Shown: positions 1 through 11,765, numbered from the stretch's first letter. The stretch: DNA of 64,000 nt from Ehretia macrophylla (GCA_037974665.1 CM075765.1:14379501-14443500); one strand, 5' to 3'. Notes: generated from the letters alone by a model not told the origin. Made by a program: numbers and translations.

Positions 1-377
1 GTATGACGGATAGCAAAGTTAGATGGCATGTAATAATGGAATCTAGTTTACATCTCGTATTACATGCTTGTGTGTTAAATAACTTGGCGGTAGAACTTGG
101 TTAATGTTGTATCCAACCACTTATAATTAAAGTTAGCATTGCCTCGCATGCTTGTGTGTTACAAGTAGATTTTGTTGCTCCAAGGCTCGGATGGCTTATG
201 AACTTGGATTGACTATGATAATCTTGGAAGATAGGTTGTATGAGTTGCTATTTGTGGTTCTAGTATGATAAGTGACTATGTGCAGGTACAAGTTTAGTCC
301 ACAGTACAGAGGAGACTCTATTCGAGTTATGGGTCTAGACTTGACCTATAGCGTAGGGTTGGGTTCGGGGCGTTACA
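1..377. mobile_element. Right end of a large LTR, truncated by window edge
   Basis: The segment ends GGGGCGTTACA. It shares ordered words (GCATGCTTGTGTG, CTCGGATGGC, GGTTGTATGA, then GGGGCGTTACA) with the last 270 bp or so of the element at 53847-57182, so both belong to one LTR family. Immediately right of the terminal CA the sequence becomes a minus-strand copia gag remnant, so this LTR inserted into that older element. The left end and its target duplication lie outside the window. Confidence 0.65.
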
Positions 378-593
378 GTAGGATGATGAAGTCGTAGCAG
401 AGTCGTCGTTGGCCTTTTTGGGAAAGGGGATGGATCCATCGATATATCCAAGAAGAGAGTTAAGCGTGAAGAAATTGAGCATTTGAGTTTTCCAGGTAAG
501 ATAGTTTGTGTTGTCAAGAGTAACAGTGACATAAAGTCGGACGTGAGTTGCAGGAAGGGAAAACTAAGAAGGGGAAGACTCTTTGGATGACAT
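378..593 (-). pseudogene. Ty1/copia gag N-terminal remnant
   Basis: Reading the minus strand from an ATG at 591-593 gives about 70 codons. They contain the plant copia Gag signature NTNYLTWKTQM followed by LLGYIDGSIPFP, typical of the copia-type gag N-terminal family. One in-frame TAG interrupts the frame after the ninth codon, and the reading ends at the LTR inserted at 377. Upstream on the minus strand lie a degenerate tRNA-Met primer site (812-821) and an LTR-like stretch, so this is the 5' end of a copia element facing left. It is a dead fragment: stop codon, truncation, no pol in view. Confidence 0.7.
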
Positions 594-811
594 GATGTTG
601 GAGAAGAAAAAAGAAGAGTTGACAGAGAAAAGGACAGAGGGTGGGACCGGGAGCGAGAGAGAAGAACAGGAAAAAAGAAAGGAATCTGGAAAGCAGAGTT
701 TGAAATGAATAGATAGGAAAATGTGATGGCCTAAGCTATCATGCTGTTTGAAGGTAGAATCAGAATTTGTTTGCTGTGGTCGAGAGAAGAAGGATTGTGT
801 TATATCTAGAA

Positions 812-821
812 TTTGATACCA
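812..821 (-). other. Degenerate tRNA-Met primer binding site of the left copia remnant
   Basis: The minus strand reads TGGTATCAAA, matching the first eight bases of the plant initiator-tRNA primer site TGGTATCAGAGC. It lies directly after a CA dinucleotide that would end the 5' LTR, and about 220 bp before the gag remnant start. Confidence 0.5.
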
Positions 822-1061
822 TGAAGAAGAAAAATGTTTTCTATATTCCACAATGAGCTGCATGTACAGTATTTATAATACACCACAATATCTGAACTAC
901 CTAACAATAAGATTACAACATAACAAATTCAAAATACAACCCAAATCTAATACTAATCCAATCAGATAGCTACATTATCACGATCACTCCACCCAACCAT
1001 ATTTGTGAATTATTATCCATGCACTTGCCAATATGTGTTCTATCTGTTGGATCTTCTGTCA
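822..1061 (-). repeat. Probable 5' LTR of the left copia remnant
   Basis: On the minus strand this begins TGACAGAAG and ends TTCTTCA just before the primer site. It contains a TATA-like TATAAATA about 60 bp from its end. The outer boundary is a guess from the TG dinucleotide, because no second LTR is present for comparison. Confidence 0.4.
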
Positions 1062-1089
1062 TAAAATACTTAAAAGAAGATACTTCCGC

Positions 1090-1790
1090 ATTTAAATAAT
1101 AATAAAGTAGATATACAAAGAGACAATCAAAGTCCTATATATAAAAATAAAAAGCAGCTTATGAGCAAGATCAAAAGTAGTAAAAATACTATTTATTTTT
1201 GCAAAAGCATGAACGGAACATACGGCTCCATAAAACAAATTACATTATGGAGCATGAATGAACCAAATGGCCATAACATGCACAATCGAACTCTCCCTTA
1301 TTTTAAAGCGTAAATAGCAACATATGCCATTAACTTCATACAAAATTTTAAATCATCTACTAAACCTTTTTTTCCTTTTAAATCACCAATTCCATAAAGT
1401 TTTGTTTCATCTTATCCAACCCATTATTAGTAAGTAATTTGCGGAAATTTAGTAACCTATGACCTAATTTACCCTATTTCGATTATTGAAATAATGTGAC
1501 AAATTAATGATAATTTTACTCAGCCAAAAATAAAAATTCATTAAAATGAACTTGAAAAACTAAAAAATGTAGCTTGCCTATGGCATAATTTACCTTAGTG
1601 TAAATTGTTTACACGAGTGTGAGAGGGAAAGAGAGAGAAGCAGAGACGAGATTCAACTTCATATACGCTCATCGTTTATCCTTTGAAGACGAGAACAAAG
1701 AAGCGAATTAGAGATTGAATCTCTGTGAGAAATTCCCCTTAATTTTTAGAGAGGTGAAAGAGTAACATATGAAGAAAATTTACAAGAAAG
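1090..1790. repeat. Diverged host block, copy A (partner at 7755-8990)
   Basis: Runs such as ACAAAGAGA, CAAAGTCCT, GCAGCTTATG, GGAGCATGAATGA, GAGAGAGAAGCAGAGA, ATCCTTTGAAG and GTGAGAAATTCCCCT recur in the same order and orientation in 7755-8990. I see no gene in it. The two copies now flank the 4.7-kb copia element, and copy B has extra sequence in its middle. The rest of 1062-2134 is AT-rich and holds nothing recognisable. Confidence 0.55.
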
Positions 1791-2139
1791 TTGGCCCCTT
1801 TTGTTTTTTTGTCCCTCTATTATGATTACCATTTTAACTTTAAAAATAAATTCTTAATTACCTTTTCTTCTAATCTTTTTCTTCCCAAATCCCAAACCGT
1901 AATCTTCATCTTCCCAAACCGGCAAACCCATTCTTTTTCCTTTACCATCTTCCATCCATAATCCCTCTTTCTTAATCATCTTAATTCTCATGTAATAAAA
2001 CAACACTAGTATAGTTATGCAAAGATATGGTAATATATCACAAAAATAATTGTATTGTGCTTATTTGTTAATTTTTCTTGGCTATATAGATTTATGAATG
2101 CATAATTTGTTTTGTTATTTTTTTTTACAATGGGTGAAC

Positions 2140-2325
2140 TATTAAGGCAGTCAGATATTACGGAGCCTTAGCAGTAATTTGAAGTTGAGACTCCTGCTCT
2201 AAGTTAAACTTCTCTCTCTATTCTGTTACTCTTATGCATATCACATGTAATCTTTGTTGTAACAATCTATTATAAATACAATATACGACACCTCAAGGCA
2301 GGTGTGCAGTCAATAAACTCTCACA
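2140..2325 (+). repeat. 5' LTR of the copia element
   Basis: Begins TATTAAGGCAGTC and ends AAACTCTCACA. It contains a TATA box (TATAAATA, 2271-2278). It is the same length as the 3' LTR, with a few substitutions. The TA start is non-canonical. Confidence 0.93.
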
Positions 2326-2337
2326 TGGTATCACGAG
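2326..2337 (+). other. Primer binding site of the copia element
   Basis: TGGTATCACGAG immediately follows the 5' LTR. It matches the start of the initiator tRNA-Met complement TGGTATCAGAGC with changes at its 3' end. Confidence 0.8.
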
Positions 2338-2389
2338 TCTAGGTTTCTTTTTGCTTCCACGATCCTCTTCCGTCTTAGTCTAATCTATT

Positions 2390-5300
2390 ATGTCTTCCTC
2401 TTCAGAAACAGCCACTCCCGCTGCGGTTCCGTCTCTGCCTAAGGTGGATCACATCCATCAGGAGCTTTCTATCAAACTTGCCAACGATAATTATCTCCTT
2501 TGGAAGACTCAGGTGTTACCTGTCTTACGTTGCCATGGATCACTTGGTCTGGTTGATGGCACTCTTCCGAAACCCACTGTTTCGTCTGCTTCCTTGGATC
2601 AGATTTCACAATGGGTTCGCCTCGATCAGCTAGTTCTTGGTTGGATCTTAACCTCTCTCTCCGCCACTGTGCTTTCTCAAGTTGTTGACAAGCATACTTC
2701 CCGCGACGTGTGGCTCACGCTGAAAGTCTTATATGGCACACAATCACGTGCCCGCATTCAACAGTTAAAGACAGCACTTCAGTCTCTTCAAAAGGGTTCC
2801 TCCTCTATTCATTCTTACATACAACAGGCTAAGTCTCTGTTGTTGGCCCTTTCTAGTGCTGGTAAACCTGTTGAAGAGGATGATCTGGTGCTTTGGACGC
2901 TCCGTGGTCTTGGTTCGGAGTTCGATCCTATTGTCGCAGCAGTTAATTCTCGCATGGTTAGTCCCACCTTTGCGAAGGTCTGTGGTCTATTGATGGATTA
3001 TGAACTATGGTTGCACTCTTCTTCCTCATTTGTAGACCAATCGATAGCTCTCACTACCACACAGTCTCGTCCTTCACACTCTCTCAATCCACCTGCTGGC
3101 ATCTCTCAACAGCCTCCACGAAATCAGCAATCTGGTCGCTCTTCTTCACAAAATAAACACAACCGTGGAGGATGTGGAAATACTAGAGGTAGAGGCCACT
3201 CTTCTACTTCTCAACAATCTAGTCCTGTTGTTTGTTATCGTTATGGTCACCCTTACCATAAGGCCAACAACTGTTGGGCTCCTGATGAGGTCCTTGAGTC
3301 TTCAACCAAGGCGTTGAATGCCATGACTGTTACTTCACCTGATGATCCCAACTGGTACCTTGATATAGGCACATCTCATACTATGACTCCGGATGAGGCT
3401 CAAATTTCTGGTAAGACTCCTTATTCCAGTTCTGATAAGGTGATGGTAGGAAATGGTGAAGGTCTTAAAATTACTAACACTAGCCATGTTCCTATTAAAT
3501 TATCACATGGTCCTGTTCTTAATTGCAAAGTATTGCATGTTCCTTTCCTTAGCAAACGGCTCAAATCTGTTTCTCAATTTGCCAATGATCATGACTGCTA
3601 TTTTATCTTTACTTCCTCTGGTTTTCTTATAAAGGACAAGAAAACAGGTTGTCTACTTCACCAAGGGACGCTACATAATGAGCTTTACAGTCTTTAACCT
3701 TCTTTCAAGCTTGTTTTTCATGTGAATAAAGTTAGCTTGAGCATCTGGCATGCCCGCCTTAGATATCCATCAGTTCGAACCTTGCAATCTCTTCAATCAG
3801 TCCTTCTTATTTCTTCTAGTTCAACAAATAATAAAGTCTGTAGCAATTGTCAAATGGGCAAGAGCCATCATTTACCCTTTGAAGCCAAACCTCAAAGGTC
3901 CTCTACGCTACTCCACATCATTCACTGTGACGTGTAGGGGCCTGCACCAACGGTCTCTTCTGATGGTTTTCGGTATTATCTTGTCTTGGTAGATGATCAT
4001 AGTCGCTACACCTGGTTGTATCCTCTTGTGAGAAAATCTGATGTAACTGCTATATTTTCAGTTTTTATCAAAATGATTCAGAATCTATGTAATGCTTCTA
4101 TCAAATTTATCCAATCAGATGCTGGTGGGAAATTTATCAATCATACACTTAAATCTCTTTTTCAGCAGTATGGTATTGTGCATCGCCTTTCTTGCCCAGG
4201 TACACCAGAACAAAACGGTGTTGCGGAGTGCAAACACCGTTATATTGTGGAGACTGGACTCACATTACTTGCTCACGCCAAGTTGCCTTCTCAGTTCTGG
4301 TCATATGCTTTTTCTACTGCTGTCTATGTCATCAACAGGTTACCAACGCCACTTCTTCATTTAAAATCTCCTCATGAGGTTCTTCATGGAGTACCGCCTG
4401 ATTATACATTTTTGCGCACCTTCAGCTCAGTCTGTTATCCATGTCTTGTACCATTTGGCCGTCACAAGCTTCAATACAAAAGTGTTCGATGTATTTTCTG
4501 GGTTATGACTCTAACCACAAAGGGTATAAGTACTTTAATCCTCAAACTGGTAAATTTATTCTCAGCCGCCATGTTGTTTTTGACGAACAAAATTTCTCGC
4601 ATCAGCTTTGCCAATCAGCTGCTCCTCAAGGTACAAAATCGTTATTTCAATTTCGTACCTTTCCCACAACATTGTTGCGTGACCAGTCCACACCTCGTCC
4701 CACTGATCCAACATACCACGATTCTTCTCCTGCTCACCATTCCTCATCACCAATACCCATTAATCAACATCACTCTTCTGATATGGCCTCTCCTCATTGT
4801 CGAACCACCCATATAGAGTTTGCACCTACACTTCATAATTCATCCCATCCACTGTCTGAGTCTCCCGTGTCCCCAACTTCACCTACTACCGCTACTCTAC
4901 CTCACGATACGCCTACACTCGATAATATATCCCACCCGCAGCTTGAACCTCCTGTGTTCTCAACCACACCTCTTGAAACCACTCTACTTCCCGATACACG
5001 TACTCATCCTATGGTGACTAGAACCATGGATGGGACACGTTGTCCTCGTGTTCTTCTAACCACTAAATATCCCATTTTCTCACTGTCTTCTCTTCATTGT
5101 CACTACACTACCCTCGGAACCTACATGTTTTAGTCAGGCGAATCGTGACTCTAATTGGCAAGCAGCTATCGCTGACGAATTCAACTCCCTCATCAAAAAT
5201 CAAACATGGACATTGGTTCCTTCTACACCAAACATGAACATCATTGGCTATAAGTGAGTCTACCGAATAAAGCAGAAATCGGATGAGACCTTGGAACGAT

Positions 5301-6688
5301 ATAAGGCCCGATTAGTTGCCAAAGGATACAATCAACAGCCTGGCAGAGACTATGGCGAAACTTTTAGTCCAGTAGTGCGGCATGGTACAATTCGATTGAT
5401 TCTTATCTTGGCACTTTCAAATAATTGGCCTTTGCGCCAATTGGATGTCAAGAATGCTTTCTTACACGGTGAACTATCGGAGACTGTCTATATGTACCAA
5501 CCACAGGGATTTGTCGATGCCACACATCCAGATTATGTTTGTAAGCTTCAAAAATCTTTGTATGGACTAAAACAGGCCCCCCGAGCATAGTACCAGAAAT
5601 TCAGCAATTTTCTTCTTTCCAATCAATTTGATCACTCTCACCATGACGCCTCGCTCTTTGTTCGTCATTCTGAAGGGCACACCATCATTCTTCTGATTTA
5701 TGTAGATGATATTATTGTCACCGGAGACTCCTTACAATGTATCGCAGACTTTCTTACTGCATTGTCGCGTGCTTTCGACATGAAGGACTTAGGTCCACTT
5801 CATTACTTCTTTGGCATGGAGGTAAGAAACTATGGTTCAGCCATGTACTTAACTCAAACCAAATATTCCTTGCAATTGCTACATCAATTTGGCATGGAAG
5901 GTTCGAAGCCTGTTTCTACACCAATCTCTAGCATGCGATTAAATGCCTACAATGGGGACTTTCTTTCAGACCCAACTGAATTCAAAAAATTAATGGGTGC
6001 ATTACAGTACTTAACTATGACTATCCCAGACATTACTTATGCAGTTAATTCCGTTTGCCAATTTATGCATTCCCCTCGTCAGCCATACCTTGTAGCAGCC
6101 AAACGTATACTCTGTTACGTCAAACATATAATCCAGCATGGTCTCAGGTTGGCACCTACTTCAGGCATCACTCTCATTGGATATAGTCATGCAGATTAGG
6201 CAGGGTGTCCCGATACTCGTCGTTCTACCACTGGGTATGCGATTTATCTTGGTCCTAATCTTTTGACATGGTGCTCGAAAAAGCAACCCACAGTTTTTAA
6301 GTCCAGTTCGGAAGTAAGGTATCGTGCCCTTGCATTCTTAGTTTCAGAGTTTCTTTGGGTTCTTCATATATCGCAATTTTTGCAGCTCAAGTTGTCTCAT
6401 CTGCCAGTTATTTGGTGTGATAACATAAGTTCAATTTACATGGCTACCAATCCAATGATACATACACGAAGTAAACATATTGAAATCGACATTCATTTTG
6501 TGCGTGAACGTGTTGCAGATGGGACCTTTCAACTTCAGTATGTAGTATCTACTGATCAACTAGCTGATGCGTTCACAAAGGCGCTATACAAACCACGTTT
6601 TCTGTCTATGCATGACAAGCTTCAGGTGTTTCCTCCTCCTTCAGCTTGCGAGGGGGTATTAAGGCAGTCAGATATTACGGAGCCTTAG
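2390..6688 (+). pseudogene. gag-pol: Copia gag-pol polyprotein, broken
   Basis: Gag starts at ATG 2390. It has the copia gag N-terminal block (NYLLWKTQVLPVL) and a CCHC knuckle around 3235 whose second Cys is now Tyr. The protease motif near 3355 reads YLDIGTSH instead of the usual DSG. Integrase follows from about 3740 (HHCC region, then the DDE core with QSDAGGKF and NGVAECKH). Reverse transcriptase lies about 5150-5900 with YVDDIIVTG near 5700. RNase H runs to about 6620 and the frame ends inside the 3' LTR. Lesions: TAA 3695, TAG 3935, a frameshift near 4485 compensated near 5100, TGA 5255, TAG 5588, TAG 6197. Four of these stops replace conserved tryptophans. The element is not autonomous. 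Confidence 0.93.
6650..6656 (+). other. Polypurine tract of the copia element
   Basis: GAGGGGG lies directly before the 3' LTR, at the position expected for the plus-strand primer. Confidence 0.75.
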
Positions 6689-6842
6689 CAGCAATTTGAA
6701 CTTGAGACTCCTGCTCTAAGTTAAACTTCTCTCTCTGTTTTGTTACTCTTATACATATCTCATGTAATCTTTGTTGTAACAGTCTATTATAAATACAATG
6801 TACGACACCTCAAGGCAGGTGTGCAGTCAATAAACTCTCACA
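6657..6842 (+). repeat. 3' LTR of the copia element
   Basis: 186 bp, TATTAAGG...CTCACA, closely matching the 5' LTR. It is followed by the second TGAAC target copy at 6843-6847. Confidence 0.93.
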
Positions 6843-7754
6843 TGAACATCTTAACACAAGACACCAATATATGACTAAGATAAACAATTTGATTAAAATA
6901 CTTCTCATAATAATTTTTTAATGTATCATTTTTTGTTAATTATATTTTAATAGTCAATTTTCTGTAGCAAATAGATAATTTAGTGGAAAAGTTACAGTAA
7001 AGTGTAACTTATTTAATTTTTTGCTAGTTAATTTTAGATTTTATATTTTGTTAATTTTAGGCAAGTCAAACTAGGTTGTCCAGCAATTTCAATGGTAAAA
7101 AGGCTATGCCAATTAACTCTTTGGTAAAAAATTGACATAAAATTTCAAAATCGAAGAGGCATATATCATTAACATATATACATGTATATACTGATATTGG
7201 TATTCTAGCGAACACTCGGAAACATAGCACCTAATTCTTTTTTATACAGAAAAAATTAAGTGGTTTTTTTTAATTATTCTATTTTTTGAAAATTATTTTA
7301 AGGTCAAAATATAAGTAAGTCTAAAATAATTTATTCATTCTTTAAAATAAAATAAAAGGATGTTGACTGAGAATCCAGAGAACAACATTCTGTATCTAAT
7401 ATTGATATATATAAAAAAAAAAGTGATTTTAGAACTTCTAATAAAAGTTTTAAGGATTGAAAATAAGACAATTATTTTAAGTTCTTTAATGCGTGACCCA
7501 GGTTTGCATTTTCAGATTTGGGAGTATCGTGAACCAAAGAGATGCAATTAGTAGAGTATATATTCATTTTGGTCCATGAAAGAGAGACGATCTCAACTTT
7601 ATTGATTGAACATGTAATATTACTTTGCATATCTTCTGTTATTTTTGGTAAATAGTATTTTTTTAAAATTTATTTATGTTTAAAAATTTAATATCATTAA
7701 TCTTTTAAATTTAATCTCGACCTTCTCAATATTAAATTCCTGACTCTGCTCCTT

Positions 7755-8990
7755 TACAAGTACAAAGAGATAAGCAAAGTCCTTAAAAAACATAAGCTGC
7801 TTATTTACCAGATGGAGATAAGTAGCGAGATACAATTTCTTTTTGGAAAAGTATGAGCCCCAACATCAGGCTGCTAAAGAACTCTTTGCTTTGGAGTATG
7901 AATGACCCCGTAAGTCTAGTTATAAACTAAGTGCAAATAGCATGTAATGTGTTGGAGAATTCAATTGTTTCAAATAGATGAGTCATGAATGTTAAAATCA
8001 GTATACATTAGATGTTGAATTACTCCACTTAATACTAATTAATGGGTTTTAAAATTAGTGATAATAGACGATTGGTCAATCACAAAAAATGAGATAACCG
8101 TAAATATTTAGTATAACTGATAACCAAAACCGTAATCGAACACCAAGGATTTAAAAATCACAAACCATAATTGTAACTATTAAATATAAAAAAAAAAAAA
8201 TCACAAGTACCTGTACCCTTAATCGTTTACTTAGGAAAAAAGTAGTTTAAATAGAAAACTAACCTAAAAAAATAGATTAAAAAAATTAAATTTAGATGTT
8301 AAACAAGCCCAAAAATAAAATGAATCAAAACCATGCACAATAAGAAGATAAAAATTAAATAAAATTACATAATCATTGTAATAAAAATTACATAATTACT
8401 GGAAAAAAATTATTGGGTTAATAAACATAGACTTCGGAGTATAATTTCTAGGTATTAATTTATTATGTTAATATGCAAAAATTAACTTCTATTTTTTGTG
8501 AACTTTAAACATTATATTATATATGTATTATGTGTGTAATATAAGTACATAGAAGGAAACATATATACATACACCTTCAAACATACATTTGTATATATTA
8601 AAAATTAATAATTAGTTCTTGATTTTTTTTTTCAACTTTTCATTGCAAAACTTGTGGGAATACCTGTCGGTTACTCCTCATAGAAATCAAATCTCAATGG
8701 ATACCAAGTATATCAATTCTGTTATCAAATTTAGTTTAAGTTTTGGTACCAATGGATTTCAAATTTGTCGTTGACATCCCTATTTAGAACACAACCCTAT
8801 GTTTCTTGTTAACATTTGTGTGTGTGCGTGAGAAAGGGAAGGAGAGAGAGACACTGAAAGAGCTATGACTGTCTATGCTATGTATATCGTTCATCCTTTG
8901 AAGGCATTAAGATTAACAGACAAATTAGACATTGTGAATAGGTGAGAAATTCCCCTCAATTTCAGATAGACTAACTTATGAAGCAAATTT
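7755..8990. repeat. Diverged host block, copy B (partner at 1090-1790)
   Basis: Shares an ordered series of short blocks with 1090-1790. It differs by an extra AT-rich stretch of roughly 500 bp in its middle. It ends about 90 bp from the 3' end of the C2 gene. 6848-7754 is AT-rich intergenic DNA in which I see no gene. Confidence 0.5.
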
Positions 8991-9083
8991 ACAATTTCAA
9001 AACCCTAGGAGTTGAATAACGATTAAAAAGGTATAAATAATAGTATCAAAATTGTTGATCCCACCCATTGATGAGTGGATTGA

Positions 9084-9662
9084 TTACAAGGCTTCTAAAG
9101 CAAACCCAAGTGCCAACATGTCATAATCAAGACAATTACACCCACCATCCATGCAACCACACTCATCCCACCTATCATTATTTTTCCTCCTCTTTGTCTC
9201 TCCAATATCAACTTTCATTGCTACCTGCACTGCAGGTGGCTTTACATCTTCATGCACACGTCTACTATTGGGTATCATCGTTACCCACGTCTCAGTTTCC
9301 ATGTCCGGTGACTCCAAGAATGTTTTCCATGGAATTTGAGCTCTACCCAACAGTTCTGACCCACAGATGCTCCCGAGAACTGGTAAATTGCTTCTGCATC
9401 GAAGCTCGAAAATGATATTTCCTTGCTTCTGAGAGTTGATGGAATCTTCATTGCCTTGACAATCTAATGAAAAAGACTCATTCCAGTGTAAGTCAGAGTT
9501 TGATGAGATTTCATGGCTGTTCAGTTGAACTCTTTTGTTGTTCCCTGCTGAGAGATAGCACCTAACAAATAGGTCTTTTTTATGCTTGAGCTCAATATTT
9601 TTAGCTCTTATGATTCTCAGGTTACAGCTAAAGGAGGATGTAGTCTGAGGAGCACCAATCAA
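9084..9662 (-). CDS. Plant C2-domain (lipid-binding type) protein
   Basis: A single-exon 192-residue frame. Residues about 12-140 read as a plant C2 domain: the opening strand CNLRIIRAKNIELK, then LFVRCYLSAGNNKRVQLNS, the WNESFSLDC strand, and the closing IPWKTFLESP block. C2 domains bind membrane lipids, often with calcium. Family members of this kind are small cytosolic or membrane-associated proteins of uncertain role. The C-terminus is cysteine-rich (ECGCMDGGCNCLDYD), which I do not recognise as a standard part of the domain. A TATA box about 125 bp upstream of the ATG and a CT/CA-rich leader support expression. No lesion is visible. I am confident of the fold but not of the function. Confidence 0.8.
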   Translation of the reverse strand: MIGAPQTTSSFSCNLRIIRAKNIELKHKKDLFVRCYLSAGNNKRVQLNSHEISSNSDLHWNESFSLDCQGNEDSINSQKQGNIIFELRCRSNLPVLGSICGSELLGRAQIPWKTFLESPDMETETWVTMIPNSRRVHEDVKPPAVQVAMKVDIGETKRRKNNDRWDECGCMDGGCNCLDYDMLALGFALEAL

Positions 9663-9782
9663 GATTAATCAAATGTGTGTGTATGTGTGTGTTTGTTTGT
9701 GTGTGTGTGTGAGGGAATTGGAGAGAGAGAGAGAGACAAGTCTGTTGGTGTTGGATAGAGAGGAGGTCTTGGATTGTTGAGT

Positions 9783-9790
9783 TATTTATA
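9783..9790 (-). promoter_or_regulatory. TATA box of the C2 gene
   Basis: The minus strand reads TATAAATA. The roughly 120-bp interval to the ATG contains (CT)n and (CA)n runs typical of a plant 5' leader. Confidence 0.6.
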
Positions 9791-9969
9791 GATGCGTTAT
9801 TTTTTGGACAGTGGTGGACTCTGCAGATCTTATTTGTGATAACAAATCGAAAGAAAATCATCCGCCTCATTACAATTGGTTGTAATATAATATCAATACG
9901 TTTTGTGGCCGAGAAGTGAATGCTCTCATATCGTGGCAAAGATTGTGTTTCATTAAAATATGATAACAA

Positions 9970-11745
9970 AGCTCTTTAGATTCTTGAAAGGTTTTAAATT
10001 TTTTAATTTGATTCTGGATAAGGGTTGAGTTAACTATTTGCAATAAAAAAATGCACCTCTTCTATATGAATAAATTATGTCTCTCAATAGTTAATATATG
10101 AGATTCTCAACTACTCACCTATTGCCAATTATGTTTCTCAATAGTTAATATGAGACATTCAATTATTTGTTCAGAATCGGACACACAAACACATAGCACA
10201 CGAGCACCATTGAAGCAACACAATATTTTTAATGTGGTTCGTCCATCTACCTACATCCATGACCTAAGTAATTGGGAACTCCATTATTCAGCAATAAACC
10301 GTTACAACGCAGAGGATCTTTTTTACGGGAAAATATACAAACCCTCCCCTTACTCAAACGCTCATAGTTTTAGGAAAAACTATAAAACCCTCTCAAGTGA
10401 CTTTATGAACAGAAAAAGTCTAAACTCTCGTACAAGGATTTTATCTATGGCTAAAGTCTAAACCCTCCCCAAATCAATTTTTTTTTTTGGTAAAAGCACG
10501 AAAAACATTCTCAACACTCGGTTCATCCCCTACCACACTCCCCATGAGGTGTGGCTTTCGTGACAAATAATTATAAGCTAGAAAGTCCTATTTATAAACA
10601 CCAAAACCTAACTCTACTAGGATTCTGATTCCTATTTCTTCTTTTTATGGACTCTTTCTTGTCTTCAACTTCTCATTGGGCTTGGACTTAAGCCAAAAAT
10701 CCAACAAATCCTCCCCTTGGCAAAAAGTTTAAGCTTCCTCACTGCAATTGAGACCTTTTCTTAGTCTTCCTCTCCATCTTCATCTTCATGTTAAAGTCTA
10801 CACTCAATAGCAATCAAAACAAAACCCTTGAGAACATATCTCTAATGCGCCAAAGCCTCGCTCCACTACTATGATCACATCTTCAACATATCCGGTTATC
10901 ATAGTCATCACCAACATCTCTCTTTTTACATCATCAATCTTCACTCCATAAGCCTCTTCATGTCCTGCTGACACTAAACGTCTTAGATGTGGTCTTTCCC
11001 CACAAGTTTTTCATATTTGCACTTTGCACCCAAAACTTTTAACAATTATATTTTTATCCCATTAACATTTAATGGCCAAACACAACAACGTTAACTCCTT
11101 AACATCTCAAAACTAATCACAAGCTCATTAGAAACTCTTTTCATAATGCTTTATCGTGTGTGACTCTCTAGATTCACCTCTACATAGCAATGAGGGGCTA
11201 TTAAACACTTTTAATCTATTCCGAGAATGTCTCTGTCATTCTAGGAATACCCTCACGTTCTAGAGTGACGTCTAGCAACGTATCAAAACCTTTTATACAG
11301 TAATGAAGTCCAATTCTCGTGAACCTATTTATAGTCACGAATTAATGTGCAATCTGATCCTTCCGTTAATATGTCCCGATCAAATAAGGACCACAAAATG
11401 ATTAAGTCCATAAATTCGATTCTATGTCTAGATCTAAATGGTGGAATAAGAGATCCATGGCAATACTCATTTCCATCATTCATGTCTTGGCCAAAGACTT
11501 TCTCATTTTACAATTGAAATCAAATTGCATAGGACATCACATCACACCAGAGGTTAACGGATCCTATCTTGACAATTATATGTCGGTCTCCATATCAAAA
11601 AAAATAAACTGCAAGAGGCCGTAACTCATCTTTGTCAACAAAGATAAGTATTGTCCTAATGCTAGAATTAAACCATGATATATCTAAGACAATAAATAAA
11701 ACACTTTAAACAAGTTCAAAACACTTTATCAAAAACTATACAGTG
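9970..11745. other. Intergenic, repeat-like, no gene seen
   Basis: Contains phrases typical of dispersed plant repeats, for example AATGTGGTTCGTCC followed by CTACATCCATG near 10230, and CAACAAATCCTCCCCTTGGC near 10701. It also has a short direct repeat (TCTCAATAGTTAATAT) near 10082 and 10136. I find no coding frame longer than about 100 codons that looks like a protein. It is probably decayed LTR-retrotransposon sequence, but boundaries cannot be set. Confidence 0.4.
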
Positions 11746-11765
11746 CCTCCCCGCCAACGGCACCA
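11746..11765 (-). other. Ty3/gypsy-type primer binding site remnant
   Basis: The minus strand reads TGGTGCCGTTGGCGGGGAGG, close to the TGGCGCCGTTGCCGGGGA motif found after the 5' LTR of many plant Athila/Tat-type elements. If so, the LTR would lie to the right (from about 11766) and the element would face left. The sequence to about 12000 has the matching LTR-like texture, but no coding region remains. Confidence 0.45.

Larger units (their letters stand above)
2140..6842 (+). mobile_element. Complete Ty1/copia LTR retrotransposon, inactivated
   Basis: A 4703-bp element bounded by two 186-bp LTRs and by a 5-bp target duplication TGAAC (2135-2139 and 6843-6847). It has a tRNA-Met-type primer site after the 5' LTR, a gag-pol reading frame in the copia order (Gag, protease, integrase, reverse transcriptase, RNase H), and a purine tract before the 3' LTR. 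The LTR termini are TA...CA rather than TG...CA in both copies. The small size and short LTRs resemble the Ale/Retrofit lineage, which is inference. The two LTRs differ at only a handful of positions, yet the coding region carries several lesions. Confidence 0.95.

Noticed and set aside
9068..9415. 115-codon plus-strand frame across the C2 gene.
   Set aside because: It is antisense to the C2 coding region, which has a recognisable domain and its own TATA box.
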